Positions 9,609 through 18,577 of a DNA stretch of 64,000 nucleotides are shown here, one piece after another. A program made the position numbers and the translations under genes. Location of the stretch: NCBI RefSeq assembly GCF_007671675.1, contig NZ_VCGW01000003.1, positions 186,001 to 250,000 on the forward strand. Reading direction: 5' to 3'. Position 1 is the first letter of the stretch, and each line of letters opens with the position of its first letter. Under the pieces are notes generated by a model that saw nothing but the letters and a program-made list of their open reading frames with translations, was not told the origin of the DNA and did not search any database. The stretch is from Marinobacter maritimus (lineage in GTDB: Bacteria > Pseudomonadota > Gammaproteobacteria > Pseudomonadales > Oleiphilaceae).

Positions 9609-9744
9609 ACATCAACAGATCGAAACGCAGGATCTGATAGCGGGGGAGTGGCGCTCGAATTCAATATAAAGCGGGATCATACTCCGGCTGGGCGCAATCA
9701 GGTAGGCTTGAGGGCATCACTTTCGTTCTGACTCGGAAATTCCT

Positions 9745-10692
9745 GTGTTGCTATTCGCCCCGTTCATCGTGTGTGTGTTTGCTCTCGTCCTTGATAATTT
9801 GATCGGCGAGCCCCGCCGGCTGCACCCGGTTGTCGGATTCGGGCGATTGGTCACTGCCTTGGAAAAAAAGCTCAATAGCTCACCGGGCACCCCCTTGCGA
9901 GCTGTTTCTGCGGGGGTGTTAGCGGTGTTTTTGGCCACGGTGCCCATGCTGCTTCTGGCTGTTTGGGTTTCTGTTAGGCTGGAAGGGCTGATTTTGTTGT
10001 TGGTTCAGACAGTAGCGCTCTGGCTGGCTATTTCGCTACGCGGGCTGGCGGAGCATGGTCTGGCGGTCGCTACACCGCTCCATCAGGGCAACCTCGAAAC
10101 TGCCCGCGAACAGGTCAGCCGCATTGTAAGTCGCAAGGCCTGCGAACTTGACGGGCATGGTGTGGCTGCGGCTGCAACGGAATCCGTGCTGGAAAACGGA
10201 GCTGATGCCGTTTTTGCCAGTTTGTTCTGGTTTCTCATTGCAGGCATTCCCGGTGTGGTAATGCACCGGATGGTGAACACCCTGGATGCCATGTGGGGTT
10301 ATCGTAATCCGCGATTTCTGTATTTTGGCCGGGCTGCTGCGCGGTTGGATGACCTGATGGGTTGGGTTCCGGCCCGGCTGACCGCGCTTACCTATACGCT
10401 GTTGGGTGATCGCAAACTTGCTTGGCGATGTTGGCGAAAGCAGGCCCCGCAATGGGATAGCCCCAATGCGGGGCCTGTTATGGCGGCGGGAGCGGGGGCC
10501 TTGAATGTCCGGCTGGGTGGGCCTTCGCCGTACCCCTCTGGCGTTAAACAACGCCCGACTCTGGGCGGCACGCAGGATGCGAGTTCCACGAGTATTGAAG
10601 CTGCGGTCAAACTGGTCCGGCACGGAGTCTGGCTCTGGCTCGCTGTTGTCTGGGCAGTCACAACACTTGGCTTTGTGGTGGTGCACTTATAA
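9745..10692 (+). CDS. cbiB: Adenosylcobinamide-phosphate synthase, membrane protein
   Basis: 315 aa, GTG start. N-terminal DNLIGEPRRLHPVVGFG and central SRIVSRKACELDGHGVAAAA, ESVLENGADAVFASLFWF and MVNTLDAMWGYRN are typical of CbiB/CobD. Four or five membrane helices are visible. It couples aminopropanol phosphate, made by the next gene, to adenosylcobyric acid at the inner membrane. Its TAA shares one base with the next ATG. A strong hairpin lies inside the gene at 10441-10477 (see findings). Confidence 0.93.
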   Translation: MLLFAPFIVCVFALVLDNLIGEPRRLHPVVGFGRLVTALEKKLNSSPGTPLRAVSAGVLAVFLATVPMLLLAVWVSVRLEGLILLLVQTVALWLAISLRGLAEHGLAVATPLHQGNLETAREQVSRIVSRKACELDGHGVAAAATESVLENGADAVFASLFWFLIAGIPGVVMHRMVNTLDAMWGYRNPRFLYFGRAAARLDDLMGWVPARLTALTYTLLGDRKLAWRCWRKQAPQWDSPNAGPVMAAGAGALNVRLGGPSPYPSGVKQRPTLGGTQDASSTSIEAAVKLVRHGVWLWLAVVWAVTTLGFVVVHL

Positions 10693-11711
10693 TGATGCTG
10701 GAACATGGTGGTCAGTTGAATGACGCTGCAGAACGCTGGGGTATTCCCCGCTCGGAGTGGCTTGATCTGTCCACCGGCATAAACCCGATTGGCTGGCCGG
10801 TACCTAATATACCGGCTGAGGTATGGCAAAGACTGCCGGAAGCCGATGACGGGCTCGACGATATCATTCGTGAGTGGTCAGGTGCGTCTTCAGCAGCCTG
10901 TGTTCCCGTGCCAGGTAGTCAGGCGGCCATTATGGCCTTGCCCCGGTTGCGCAAACCCTGCCGGGTCGGCATACCTGTGCCGGGTTATCGTGAGCATGGA
11001 CATAGCTGGCGGCATGCCGGGCACCGGATTGTCCCCATAGCGCCTGAGCAAACCGGTGGTGGTTTTTCAGGTTGCGATGATCGCTGGCTCGATCAGCTGG
11101 ATGTGCTGGTCTGGATTAATCCTAATAACCCAACCGGAGCAATAATCCCGCCCTCTACATTAATGCGCTGGCATCAGCGGTTGCAAAAGCGCGGTGGCTG
11201 GCTAGTGGTCGATGAGGCGTTTATGGATGCTACACCGGCGTTCAGCCTTTGCTTCCATGCCGGGCTGCCAGGTTTGGTTGTGCTTCGATCGCTGGGGAAG
11301 TTTTTTGGTTTGGCTGGGGTGCGGGCGGGGGTTGTACTTGCAGATAACAGAATTGCAGAGGGTCTGAAACAGGCGCTTGGCCCCTGGGTGCTCAGTGGTC
11401 CAGCGCGTTATGTGATGCGGCAGGTGTTGACCGATACAGCCTGGCAGTGGCAAGCCCGCACCCGCTTGCAGCGGAGTGCCTGCACATTGCGTGAGATGCT
11501 GCAGGCCGCCGGGCTGACGCTTGCGGGTGGTAGCGCTCTGTTTCAGACAGTTCGTATTGATAACCCCAAGATTCTGGCGGATCAACTGGCCGCACGAGCG
11601 GTGCTGGTCAGAGTGTTTGATCAACCGGGAATGGTCCGGTTTGGTTTGGCAGCAGATGAGAGGCAATCGCAAAAACTGATGGAGGCTCTTGCGGCCAGGA
11701 AATGTGATTAG
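10692..11711 (+). CDS. cobD: Threonine-phosphate decarboxylase (PLP enzyme)
   Basis: 339 aa. A class I/II aminotransferase fold. The PLP lysine is expected in LRSLGKFFGLAGVRAG, the phosphate-binding Arg-rich end in VLVRVFD and MVRFGLA, and INPNNPTGA is the usual substrate-loop text. It decarboxylates L-threonine phosphate to (R)-1-amino-2-propanol phosphate, the substrate CbiB joins to the corrin ring. It overlaps cbiB by one base. In Pseudomonas-style naming it is cobC. The cobalamin riboswitch of the next operon starts about 40 bases beyond its stop. Confidence 0.92.
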   Translation: MMLEHGGQLNDAAERWGIPRSEWLDLSTGINPIGWPVPNIPAEVWQRLPEADDGLDDIIREWSGASSAACVPVPGSQAAIMALPRLRKPCRVGIPVPGYREHGHSWRHAGHRIVPIAPEQTGGGFSGCDDRWLDQLDVLVWINPNNPTGAIIPPSTLMRWHQRLQKRGGWLVVDEAFMDATPAFSLCFHAGLPGLVVLRSLGKFFGLAGVRAGVVLADNRIAEGLKQALGPWVLSGPARYVMRQVLTDTAWQWQARTRLQRSACTLREMLQAAGLTLAGGSALFQTVRIDNPKILADQLAARAVLVRVFDQPGMVRFGLAADERQSQKLMEALAARKCD

Positions 11712-11749
11712 TCATTGACCATACATTAACGCATTGTTAGCCTTGGGGC

Positions 11750-11940
11750 TCGTTTGTAGGTGCTGCTGTAGCGCAATCATCGTCGCTGCCGCAGTGAAAC
11801 GGGAAGCCGGTTAAAGTCCGGCACTGCCCCCGCAACGGTAAGTGAGTGAACGGCGAAGAGAGATGCCACTGTGCGCATGCATGGGAAGGTTACGCCGGTC
11901 AGTTTTACAAGCTCACAAGTCCGGAGACCGGCCTGTAAAC
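11750..11940 (+). ncRNA. Cobalamin (AdoCbl) riboswitch upstream of btuB
   Basis: The B12 box region is nearly consensus: GGGAAGCCGGTTAAAGTCC, CACTGCCCCCGCAACGGTA, then GCCACTG, GCATGGGAAGG and the closing AGTCCGGAGACCGGCCTGT. It lies 170 bases before btuB on the same strand. Bound cobalamin should shut down btuB and the import/cob operon. A TTGACC at 11715-11720 is a possible -35 element with only a poor -10 downstream. The leader from 11941 to 12111 contains a second ACCGGCCTGT (11979-11988), a GGTGGG/CCCACC pair (11968-11973, 12002-12007), and a small TTCTGG/CCAGAA hairpin (about 12022-12041). These may form the expression platform, but I see no terminator U-run. Confidence 0.95.
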
Positions 11941-12111
11941 ACACCGAGCGCTGCGGAGGGCAGTTGCGGTGGGTAAACACCGGCCTGTCTTACGGAATTT
12001 TCCCACCTTAGAAAAGCTTTATTCTGGATTTTTGCCAGAACCAACCTCCCTTTGCAGAGCACCTAACAATCAGCCATGCGGGTGCGCGTGGTGAGTCTGT
12101 GAGTGCGTTTC

Positions 12112-13932
12112 ATGAAAGTCTCCCGTTCAGTTACCAGTGCTCTGGTAGCCCCTTTTGCCTTTAGTCCCCTCTCAATTGCGGTCGCGCAAGAAGCCGAGGT
12201 TTCGCAGTTAAATCCGATTGTTGTCACGGCAACCCTGGGCCCTAAAACGGTGGGTGAGAGCCTGGCATCCGTTACCGTGGTTGATGAAGAAGAGATTCGT
12301 TCGAAAGCACCGGCTGAGTTTTCCGATCTGCTGCGTGGCCAGCCAGGTATCAGCGTGACTGGTAACGGCTCCTTCGGCAAGACAACGAGTGTGTATACCC
12401 GTGGCGTCCAGAATGCCGGTACGGTTTTACTTGTTGACGGTGTAAAGCTGCATTCTGCGACCGGAGGTGGTGCTCCATGGCAGTATTTTCCGACAGAGCT
12501 CATTGAGCGTGTGGAAATTGTGCGGGGGCCCCGTAGTTCGCTCTATGGTGCAGATGCCATGGGTGGCGTGGTACAGGCTTTCACACTGGACCCGCAACAG
12601 GGCCAGCAAGGTTGGGTTGAGGTTGGTGCAGGAAACTTTGATACCCAAAAGGCCAGCGCGGGGGCATCCGGCTCGGTTGGCAATACACGCTTCAGCTTGA
12701 GCGGTTTGCACAAAGAGAGCGACGGAGCTGCGATCGTTGAAAACGGCGAAGACAAGGGCTTTCGCAATACCGCCGGGCTTGGCCGGGTTGTGCATACTCT
12801 GGATAACGGTGGTGAAGCGAGCATTATGCTGCTGCAATCCGAAGGGAACACCGAGTACGAGGGCGGCAACATTGATTATATGATTCGCACCATCGGCCTT
12901 GGGCTGATGACGCCACTGAGCGAAAGCTGGCAAATGGGCGTTCAGTTCGCGGAATCACGGGACGAATCGGAGTCGTTCACAACCTTTGGTAACAGCACGT
13001 ATAACACTCGATTGCGAGAGGCCAGATGGGAGAATACCTTTTCTTTCGATGTTCATGAACTGGTTGTGGGTACCGAGCTGCAGCAGGATGAGGTCAGCAG
13101 TTCGCAGAACTATGCTGAAACCAGCAGAACCAATACGGCGTTGTTCAGTCAGTTACGCCTGAATTTTGGACCGGTTGACGCGCAGCTGAGCCTTCGCGGC
13201 GATGATAACGAAGCATACGGGACCAATGAAACTGGCGGTTTGGCGCTGGGTTACAGCGTTGACCGATCTCATCGAGTGCGTGCGAGTTACGGCACAGCGT
13301 TCAGAGCCCCCACATTTAATGACCTGTACTGGCCTCTGTCCTTCAACTATCAGGGCAACCCTGACCTGAAGCCTGAGGAATCAGAAAGCTATGAGCTTGG
13401 TGCCAGTGGCAACTATCAAAGATGGTTTTGGGATCTGGCCCTGTATCAGATGGACGTTGACAACCTGATTGGTGCTGGACAGATTGGCGGTGTCAGTACA
13501 CGAGTCAATGTGGATGAGGCGCGAATCCGTGGTGCAGAATTTGCCGGTGGATATGAACATAACGGGTGGCGCGCAGGGGTAGCGTTAACCTACATGGATC
13601 CGGAAGATCGTGATACCAACAAACAGCTGGCCCGCCGCACCAGGCAGTCTGCCCGTATTGATTTGGACAAAGACGTTAATAACTTTACATTTGGCGGCTC
13701 TGTCGTAGCTGAGGGCCATCGCTATGATGACGCTGCCAATACCGACCGATTGGCTGGGTTTGGAACGTTTGATCTCCGTGCCGGCTGGAATTTCGCGCCC
13801 AACTGGAGCGGCCGCCTGACCCTTGCCAACGTGCTTGATAAGGAATACTCAACTGCGAGGTATTTTGATGGTCGAAAATACATCGCCGCTGGTCGCACGG
13901 GCATGTTGTCGGTTCGTTACGACATACAGTAA
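12112..13932 (+). CDS. btuB: TonB-dependent outer-membrane cobalamin receptor
   Basis: 606 aa from ATG 12112; a GTG three codons upstream is also possible. A signal peptide (about 1-27) ends near AVAQE. The TonB box resembles NPIVVTATL. The plug domain (about 45-150) includes RGQPGISVTGNG and EIVRGPRSSLYGADAMGG, and a 22-strand barrel follows with a C-terminal aromatic end. It takes up cobalamin or cobinamide across the outer membrane using TonB energy. It is the first gene after the cobalamin riboswitch, which supports the substrate strongly. btuF follows 23 bases later. Confidence 0.94.
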   Translation: MKVSRSVTSALVAPFAFSPLSIAVAQEAEVSQLNPIVVTATLGPKTVGESLASVTVVDEEEIRSKAPAEFSDLLRGQPGISVTGNGSFGKTTSVYTRGVQNAGTVLLVDGVKLHSATGGGAPWQYFPTELIERVEIVRGPRSSLYGADAMGGVVQAFTLDPQQGQQGWVEVGAGNFDTQKASAGASGSVGNTRFSLSGLHKESDGAAIVENGEDKGFRNTAGLGRVVHTLDNGGEASIMLLQSEGNTEYEGGNIDYMIRTIGLGLMTPLSESWQMGVQFAESRDESESFTTFGNSTYNTRLREARWENTFSFDVHELVVGTELQQDEVSSSQNYAETSRTNTALFSQLRLNFGPVDAQLSLRGDDNEAYGTNETGGLALGYSVDRSHRVRASYGTAFRAPTFNDLYWPLSFNYQGNPDLKPEESESYELGASGNYQRWFWDLALYQMDVDNLIGAGQIGGVSTRVNVDEARIRGAEFAGGYEHNGWRAGVALTYMDPEDRDTNKQLARRTRQSARIDLDKDVNNFTFGGSVVAEGHRYDDAANTDRLAGFGTFDLRAGWNFAPNWSGRLTLANVLDKEYSTARYFDGRKYIAAGRTGMLSVRYDIQ

Positions 13933-13955
13933 ACCTCGAAGACGGGAGTAAGTGT

Positions 13956-14855
13956 GTGCGTGTTCACCGGCGGAATTTCGGAATTGCACTGGGTTTTTTG
14001 ATATTGATCGTGGTGCAGCCCCTGTTTGCCGCCGGGATACCGCGTTGTGCTGTCGATGACGCACGGCAGGAACTCTGCATGTCTGCTCCTGCGCAGCGTA
14101 TCGTCACCTTGTCCCCTGGGGCGACGGAACTCACGTTTGCGGCCGGCGCCGGTGACAAGGTGGTTGCAGCCGTAAATTACAGTGATTATCCCCCGGAAGC
14201 TCTCAAACTGCCTTTGGTTGGCAGTCACACCCGGGTGGATATGGAAGCGCTGCTCGCGCTCAAGCCGGACCTGGTAGTAACTTGGGTAACAGGAAATCCA
14301 CCGGCACAGATTGAGCTGTTAGAGGAATTGGGTATTCCCATGTTTGCGATCGAACCTCGTACCTTCGAAGGGGTTTCCAGTGTTATTGAACGGCTTGCCA
14401 CCCTGGCGGGAACCGAACAAGCAGGCTTGGCTGAAGCCGAGCGTTTCCGTTCCGGTATTGCCGCTTTATCAGAGCAGTATCGCAATGCTGAACCGATATC
14501 GGTTTTTTATCAGGTGTGGCAGCAGCCGCTGATGACCATTAATAATGACCATCTGATAGGGAAGGTGCTCCAGTTGTGCGGTGGAGTGAATGTTTTTGGT
14601 GACATGCCGCGGCTGGTTCCCCGAATCAGCGCGGAAGTGGTGCTGCAGGCAGACCCCCATGCAATTCTTACCGGCAGTGCAGAGGGTGTCGCCGACGATC
14701 AGCTGGATGGTTGGAAGCGCTATTCCGGGCTCACTGCCGTGAAAAAAAGCAACCTGTTTTTCGTGCCGGCGTCACCAATTTCACGCCCTACCCCCAGACT
14801 GCTTGAGGCCACCAGAATCATCTGTGACTATCTGGACAGCGCCCGTGAGCGTTGA
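13956..14855 (+). CDS. btuF: Periplasmic cobalamin-binding protein of ABC importer
   Basis: 299 aa, GTG start with GGGAG 7 bases upstream. A signal peptide (about 1-28) precedes a class III substrate-binding fold: RIVTLSPGATELTFAAGAG, VGSHTRVDMEALLALKPDLVV-type text, and a C-terminal lobe with LQLCGGVNVFGDMP. It carries cobalamin from BtuB to the BtuC permease. The next gene starts 33 bases after the stop. Confidence 0.92.
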   Translation: MRVHRRNFGIALGFLILIVVQPLFAAGIPRCAVDDARQELCMSAPAQRIVTLSPGATELTFAAGAGDKVVAAVNYSDYPPEALKLPLVGSHTRVDMEALLALKPDLVVTWVTGNPPAQIELLEELGIPMFAIEPRTFEGVSSVIERLATLAGTEQAGLAEAERFRSGIAALSEQYRNAEPISVFYQVWQQPLMTINNDHLIGKVLQLCGGVNVFGDMPRLVPRISAEVVLQADPHAILTGSAEGVADDQLDGWKRYSGLTAVKKSNLFFVPASPISRPTPRLLEATRIICDYLDSARER

Positions 14856-14888
14856 AAACACAGCGACGAACCGTCAGGCATCCGAGCG

Positions 14889-15848
14889 ATGATCCGCCCA
14901 CTGCTCAGTCTTGGACTGCTGGCGTGCGCTGCAATGGTGCTGGCTTTGGGGCTGGGCAGTGTGACTGTCCCGCTGCCTGATCTCTGGCAGGTCGTGCAGG
15001 GCGAAGGCAGCGCGCTGAACCGCACGTTGCTGATGGATTTACGCCTGCCTCGTACCCTGGCGGCGTTTGCAACGGGAGGTCTGTTAGCAGTGGCGGGAGC
15101 GCTGATGCAAGTGTTGTTACGCAACCCCCTGGCAGACCCTTACGTGCTCGGACTATCTGGCGGCGCGGCAGTAGGCGCGCTGCTGGCTATGCTGGCGGGA
15201 ATGGGGACGTTGCTGATCTCAGGGTCGGCCTTTGCTGGCGCCTTGCTGGCAACCCTTTTGGTCTTCGGTCTCGCCCATGGTACAGGTAGTTGGACCCCTT
15301 CTCGTCTGTTGCTGACCGGCGTTGTGGTGGCGGCCGGTTGGGGCGCTGTCATTACGCTTATGCTGGCAATCACGCCCTCTTACAAACTCCCTGGCATGCT
15401 TTACTGGTTGATGGGAGATGTCTCCTACGCCCGCACGCCCTGGCCAGCAATGGTTGTTCTGGTTTTCTCCATTGTGCTGATTATGCCCCTCGCCCGTAAT
15501 CTGAATGTTCTTGCGCGCGGGCCTATGCAAGCCGCAGCACTGGGCGTCGCCGTGCGCCCACTGGAATGGACGATTTACCTTCTTGCCAGCCTGTTGACAG
15601 CTACCGCAGTTACCACTGCGGGTAGCATCGGGTTTGTAGGCTTGATTGTTCCCCATATGCTCCGGCTGGTTCTTGGGAATGATCAGCGCATCATTCTGCC
15701 AGCCAGTGCCTTGGCTGGCGGGACTTTACTGGTGTTGGCGGACACGCTTGCACGTACGGCGATTGCTCCGGAGCAACTGCCTGTTGGCGTGATCACTGCG
15801 TTGTTGGGCGTGCCCACATTCCTTTATCTGTTGCACCGGAGCCGATGA
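14889..15848 (+). CDS. btuC: Cobalamin ABC transporter permease (FecCD/BtuC family)
   Basis: 319 aa with about ten membrane helices. FecCD-family text includes RLPRTLAAFATGG, LAVAGALMQVLLRNPLADP, YVLGLSGGAAVGA and GSIGFVGLIVPHMLRL; the last holds the coupling region that contacts the ATPase. It forms the inner-membrane channel. The stop overlaps the start of btuD by 4 bases. The family also serves ferric siderophores; neighbours decide for cobalamin. Confidence 0.92.
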   Translation: MIRPLLSLGLLACAAMVLALGLGSVTVPLPDLWQVVQGEGSALNRTLLMDLRLPRTLAAFATGGLLAVAGALMQVLLRNPLADPYVLGLSGGAAVGALLAMLAGMGTLLISGSAFAGALLATLLVFGLAHGTGSWTPSRLLLTGVVVAAGWGAVITLMLAITPSYKLPGMLYWLMGDVSYARTPWPAMVVLVFSIVLIMPLARNLNVLARGPMQAAALGVAVRPLEWTIYLLASLLTATAVTTAGSIGFVGLIVPHMLRLVLGNDQRIILPASALAGGTLLVLADTLARTAIAPEQLPVGVITALLGVPTFLYLLHRSR

Positions 15849-16639
15849 TGAGCACGCTGCACAGCCGCGATCTGGTTATTAATATACCGGGTCGATCTGA
15901 TGGCTTCCCTCTGAACCTGAACATTGAATCCGGGCAGACCTGGGGTGTGCTCGGCCCCAACGGAGCCGGCAAAACCACACTGTTGCACACTCTTGCCGGC
16001 CTGCTACCGGCCCGTAGCGGCCAGGTCGTGCTCAATGACGCCTCCCTGAAAGAACTGAAACGCCGGGATATAGCCCGGAAAATGGGTCTTGTGTTTCAGG
16101 AGCGTCAGGACAGCTTCCCGGCAACCGTGATGGAAACGGCTCTTATTGGTCGTCATCCATGGTTGTCGCCGTGGGAGAGCGAGCAGGGCGAAGATCAGGC
16201 TCTGGCGGAGCAGGCGCTGGCAGCACTGGAAGTCGATCATTTGTCAGATCGTATGCTGAACACTTTGTCTGGTGGGGAGCGTCAGCGTGTTGCCATCGCA
16301 ACTCTGATGACCCAGAACCCTGATGTGTGGCTGCTGGATGAGCCCACCAACCACCTGGATCTGCACCATCAGGTCAAAGTGATGAACCTGCTACGAGACC
16401 AGGCTCAATCCGGAAAGGCTGTTTTCATGTGCCTGCACGACCTTAATCTGGCCGCTCGGTGGTGTAGCCATGTACTGCTGCTATACGCCAACGGCGATGC
16501 CTGTTGGGGTCGAGCAGACTCGATGCTGGAGCCCTCTGCGCTCGAGCAACTGTATAACCAGAAACTTGTCACCGTTGTGGCCGATGGCGCGTCGCTGTTT
16601 GTGCCCGTGCGTTTCGGATCGAAACTCCAAAATGGTTAA
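15845..16639 (+). CDS. btuD: Cobalamin ABC transporter ATP-binding protein
   Basis: 264 aa. Walker A GPNGAGKTT (about 38-46), Q loop GLVFQERQD, signature LSGGERQRVAIA, Walker B VWLLDEPTNHLDL, and the H-loop LHDLNLAARW. It drives BtuC. The start overlaps btuC by 4 bases, and cobB begins 3 bases after its stop, so uptake and synthesis genes share a transcript. Confidence 0.92.
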   Translation: MMSTLHSRDLVINIPGRSDGFPLNLNIESGQTWGVLGPNGAGKTTLLHTLAGLLPARSGQVVLNDASLKELKRRDIARKMGLVFQERQDSFPATVMETALIGRHPWLSPWESEQGEDQALAEQALAALEVDHLSDRMLNTLSGGERQRVAIATLMTQNPDVWLLDEPTNHLDLHHQVKVMNLLRDQAQSGKAVFMCLHDLNLAARWCSHVLLLYANGDACWGRADSMLEPSALEQLYNQKLVTVVADGASLFVPVRFGSKLQNG

Positions 16640-16642
16640 TTG

Positions 16643-17971
16643 ATGGCTATATCCGTACCAGCAGTAATGATTACCGCCCCAGCCTCCGGGCAGGGTAAAT
16701 CCATGGTGACGGCCGCGTTGGCTCGCCTGCACCGGAACGCTGGCCGCAAGGTGCGGGTGTTCAAGCACGGTCCGGATTATCTGGACCCGATGATGCTTGA
16801 AGTAGCGTCAGGCCAGCCAGTTTATCAGCTGCACCCGTGGATGACCGGCGAGCACGAATGTCGCTGGCGCGTGGCGGAGGCCGCCCGTGAGGCCGATCTG
16901 ATTCTGGTAGAAGGTGCGATGGGGCTGTTTGACGGCGACCCGTCGAGTGCTGACCTTGCAAAGCTGCTGGGTATTCCCGCGTTGCCGGTGATTGACGCCG
17001 GCGGCATGGCGCAAACCTTTGGCGCGTTGGTGCTGGGACTGGCTCATTTTGATCCCGAGCTGTCGGTGCATCAGGTAATTGCCAATAAAATCGGCAGTCC
17101 CCGCCATGGCGATATGCTAAAAGAGGGCTTGCCCCGGGGCATCACCTTGCTGGGTGCCATTCCCCGAAACGAGGCGATGCATATTCCGGATCGGCACCTG
17201 GGCCTGTTGCAACCGGCTGAACTGGGCAATCTTGATCAGCAGCTTGATGCGGCGGCCGCAGTGCTTGAAGCTGCAGGCCTTGGTGAGTTACCCAAGGCTG
17301 TTACGATTGCTCCGGTTGATCCGGTCAAACCAGAGGCTTTGCTGAAAGGTGTGCGTATTGCGATTGCCCGCGATCTCGCGTTCAGCTTTATCTACCGTGC
17401 CAACACAGACCTGCTTTCGGCGATGGGGGCTGAGCTGCAGTATTTTTCCCCGCTGGCGGATTCGCAGCTACCGCCGGCAGACGCCCTTTGGCTCCCCGGT
17501 GGTTACCCCGAACTTCATGGCAGTGCGCTGGCCAAAAATACTGCTATGGCTGAAGCGATCCGTGAGTTTTATGACGCCGGCAAGCCGATACTCGCGGAGT
17601 GCGGCGGCCTGATGGCCTGTGCTGAAGAACTGTCCGATAAAGACGGCATTGTGCACAGAATGCTGGGGTTGATCCCGGGCCGTTCGACTATGGAAAAACG
17701 CCTCCAGGGTATAGGCCTGCAAAGCGTGACCACCCGGGAAGGTGAGCTCCGTGGGCATACCTTCCATCGCTCATCACTGGATACGCCTTGGCAACCCGTC
17801 GCCCAGGCCTGGAAACAGGCAGGCACGGGTGGTGAAGCGGTATTCTGTGAAAAAGGCCTCGTAGCCAGCTACTTCCACGGTTATTTCCCATCGGCTCCTG
17901 CACTTGTTGCTGCATTGTTCAGAGGCCAGCCGCTGACATTTCACAATGATACGGAGAAGACTCATGCGTGA
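16643..17971 (+). CDS. cobB: Cobyrinic acid a,c-diamide synthase
   Basis: 442 aa from ATG 16643 (a TTG directly before it is less likely). The N-terminal ATP-dependent ligase part shows ITAPASGQGKSMVTAALA, FKHGPDYLDP and VEGAMGLFDG. The C-terminal class I glutamine amidotransferase part has LWLPGGYPELHG, AECGGLMACAEEL with the nucleophilic Cys, and SYFHGYFPS. It amidates the a and c side chains of (hydrogeno)cobyrinic acid using glutamine and ATP. Also called cbiA. The end overlaps cobO by 8 bases. Confidence 0.93.
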   Translation: MAISVPAVMITAPASGQGKSMVTAALARLHRNAGRKVRVFKHGPDYLDPMMLEVASGQPVYQLHPWMTGEHECRWRVAEAAREADLILVEGAMGLFDGDPSSADLAKLLGIPALPVIDAGGMAQTFGALVLGLAHFDPELSVHQVIANKIGSPRHGDMLKEGLPRGITLLGAIPRNEAMHIPDRHLGLLQPAELGNLDQQLDAAAAVLEAAGLGELPKAVTIAPVDPVKPEALLKGVRIAIARDLAFSFIYRANTDLLSAMGAELQYFSPLADSQLPPADALWLPGGYPELHGSALAKNTAMAEAIREFYDAGKPILAECGGLMACAEELSDKDGIVHRMLGLIPGRSTMEKRLQGIGLQSVTTREGELRGHTFHRSSLDTPWQPVAQAWKQAGTGGEAVFCEKGLVASYFHGYFPSAPALVAALFRGQPLTFHNDTEKTHA

Positions 17972-18575
17972 TCGCGCAAAAGACCCTGAACGCCATGCCA
18001 AACGTATGGCAGCCAAGCAAAAAATCATGCAGGAACGCATCGCCAACGCCCAGAACGAGCAGGGTGTGTTGCTGGTATTGACCGGTCCCGGTAAAGGCAA
18101 GAGCAGCTCCGGCTTCGGCATGGTCGCCCGCGCGCTTGGTCATGGCATGAAAGTCGGTATTGTGCAATTTATAAAAGGTGCCTTCAGCACCGGCGAAGAA
18201 GCTTTCTTCCGGGATCTGCCCAATGTGGACTACCACGTGATGGGACAGGGCTACACGTGGGAAACCCAAGACCGCGAGCAGGACATGGCGTCCGCCAATG
18301 CTGCCTGGGATATCGTTGCCGGCATGTTGAAAGACGACAGTTATGATCTGATTTTGCTGGACGAGCTCAACATTGCTCTGAAATACGACTACATAGATCT
18401 GGATCGTGTGCTGGATGATCTGCAAGCACGGCCAGATATGCAGCATGTGGTGGTCACCGGCCGTAATGCTCCGCAGGAACTGATCGACATCGCAGATACC
18501 GTCACCGAAATGGGCGTAGTGAAGCATGCCTTCAAGGATCAGGGTATCAAGGCTCAGAAGGGCGTCGAGCTCTAG
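17964..18575 (+). CDS. cobO: Cob(I)yrinic acid a,c-diamide adenosyltransferase
   Basis: 203 aa from ATG 17964, chosen because GGAGA lies 7 bases upstream and the family's basic N terminus ([15 protein letters not shown]) begins there. The P-loop [14 protein letters not shown] and the Walker B-like [10 protein letters not shown] are those of the CobA/CobO/BtuR family. It moves the adenosyl group of ATP onto Co(I) of the corrinoid. It lies between cobB and cobQ; cobQ starts 3 bases after the stop. Confidence 0.93.
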   Translation: MRDRAKDPERHAKRMAAKQKIMQERIANAQNEQGVLLVLTGPGKGKSSSGFGMVARALGHGMKVGIVQFIKGAFSTGEEAFFRDLPNVDYHVMGQGYTWETQDREQDMASANAAWDIVAGMLKDDSYDLILLDELNIALKYDYIDLDRVLDDLQARPDMQHVVVTGRNAPQELIDIADTVTEMGVVKHAFKDQGIKAQKGVEL

Positions 18576-18577
18576 CC

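Noticed and set aside
12076..12102. Eight-codon leader ORF ending just before btuB
   Set aside because: No ribosome site and no amino acid bias; the riboswitch already explains control.
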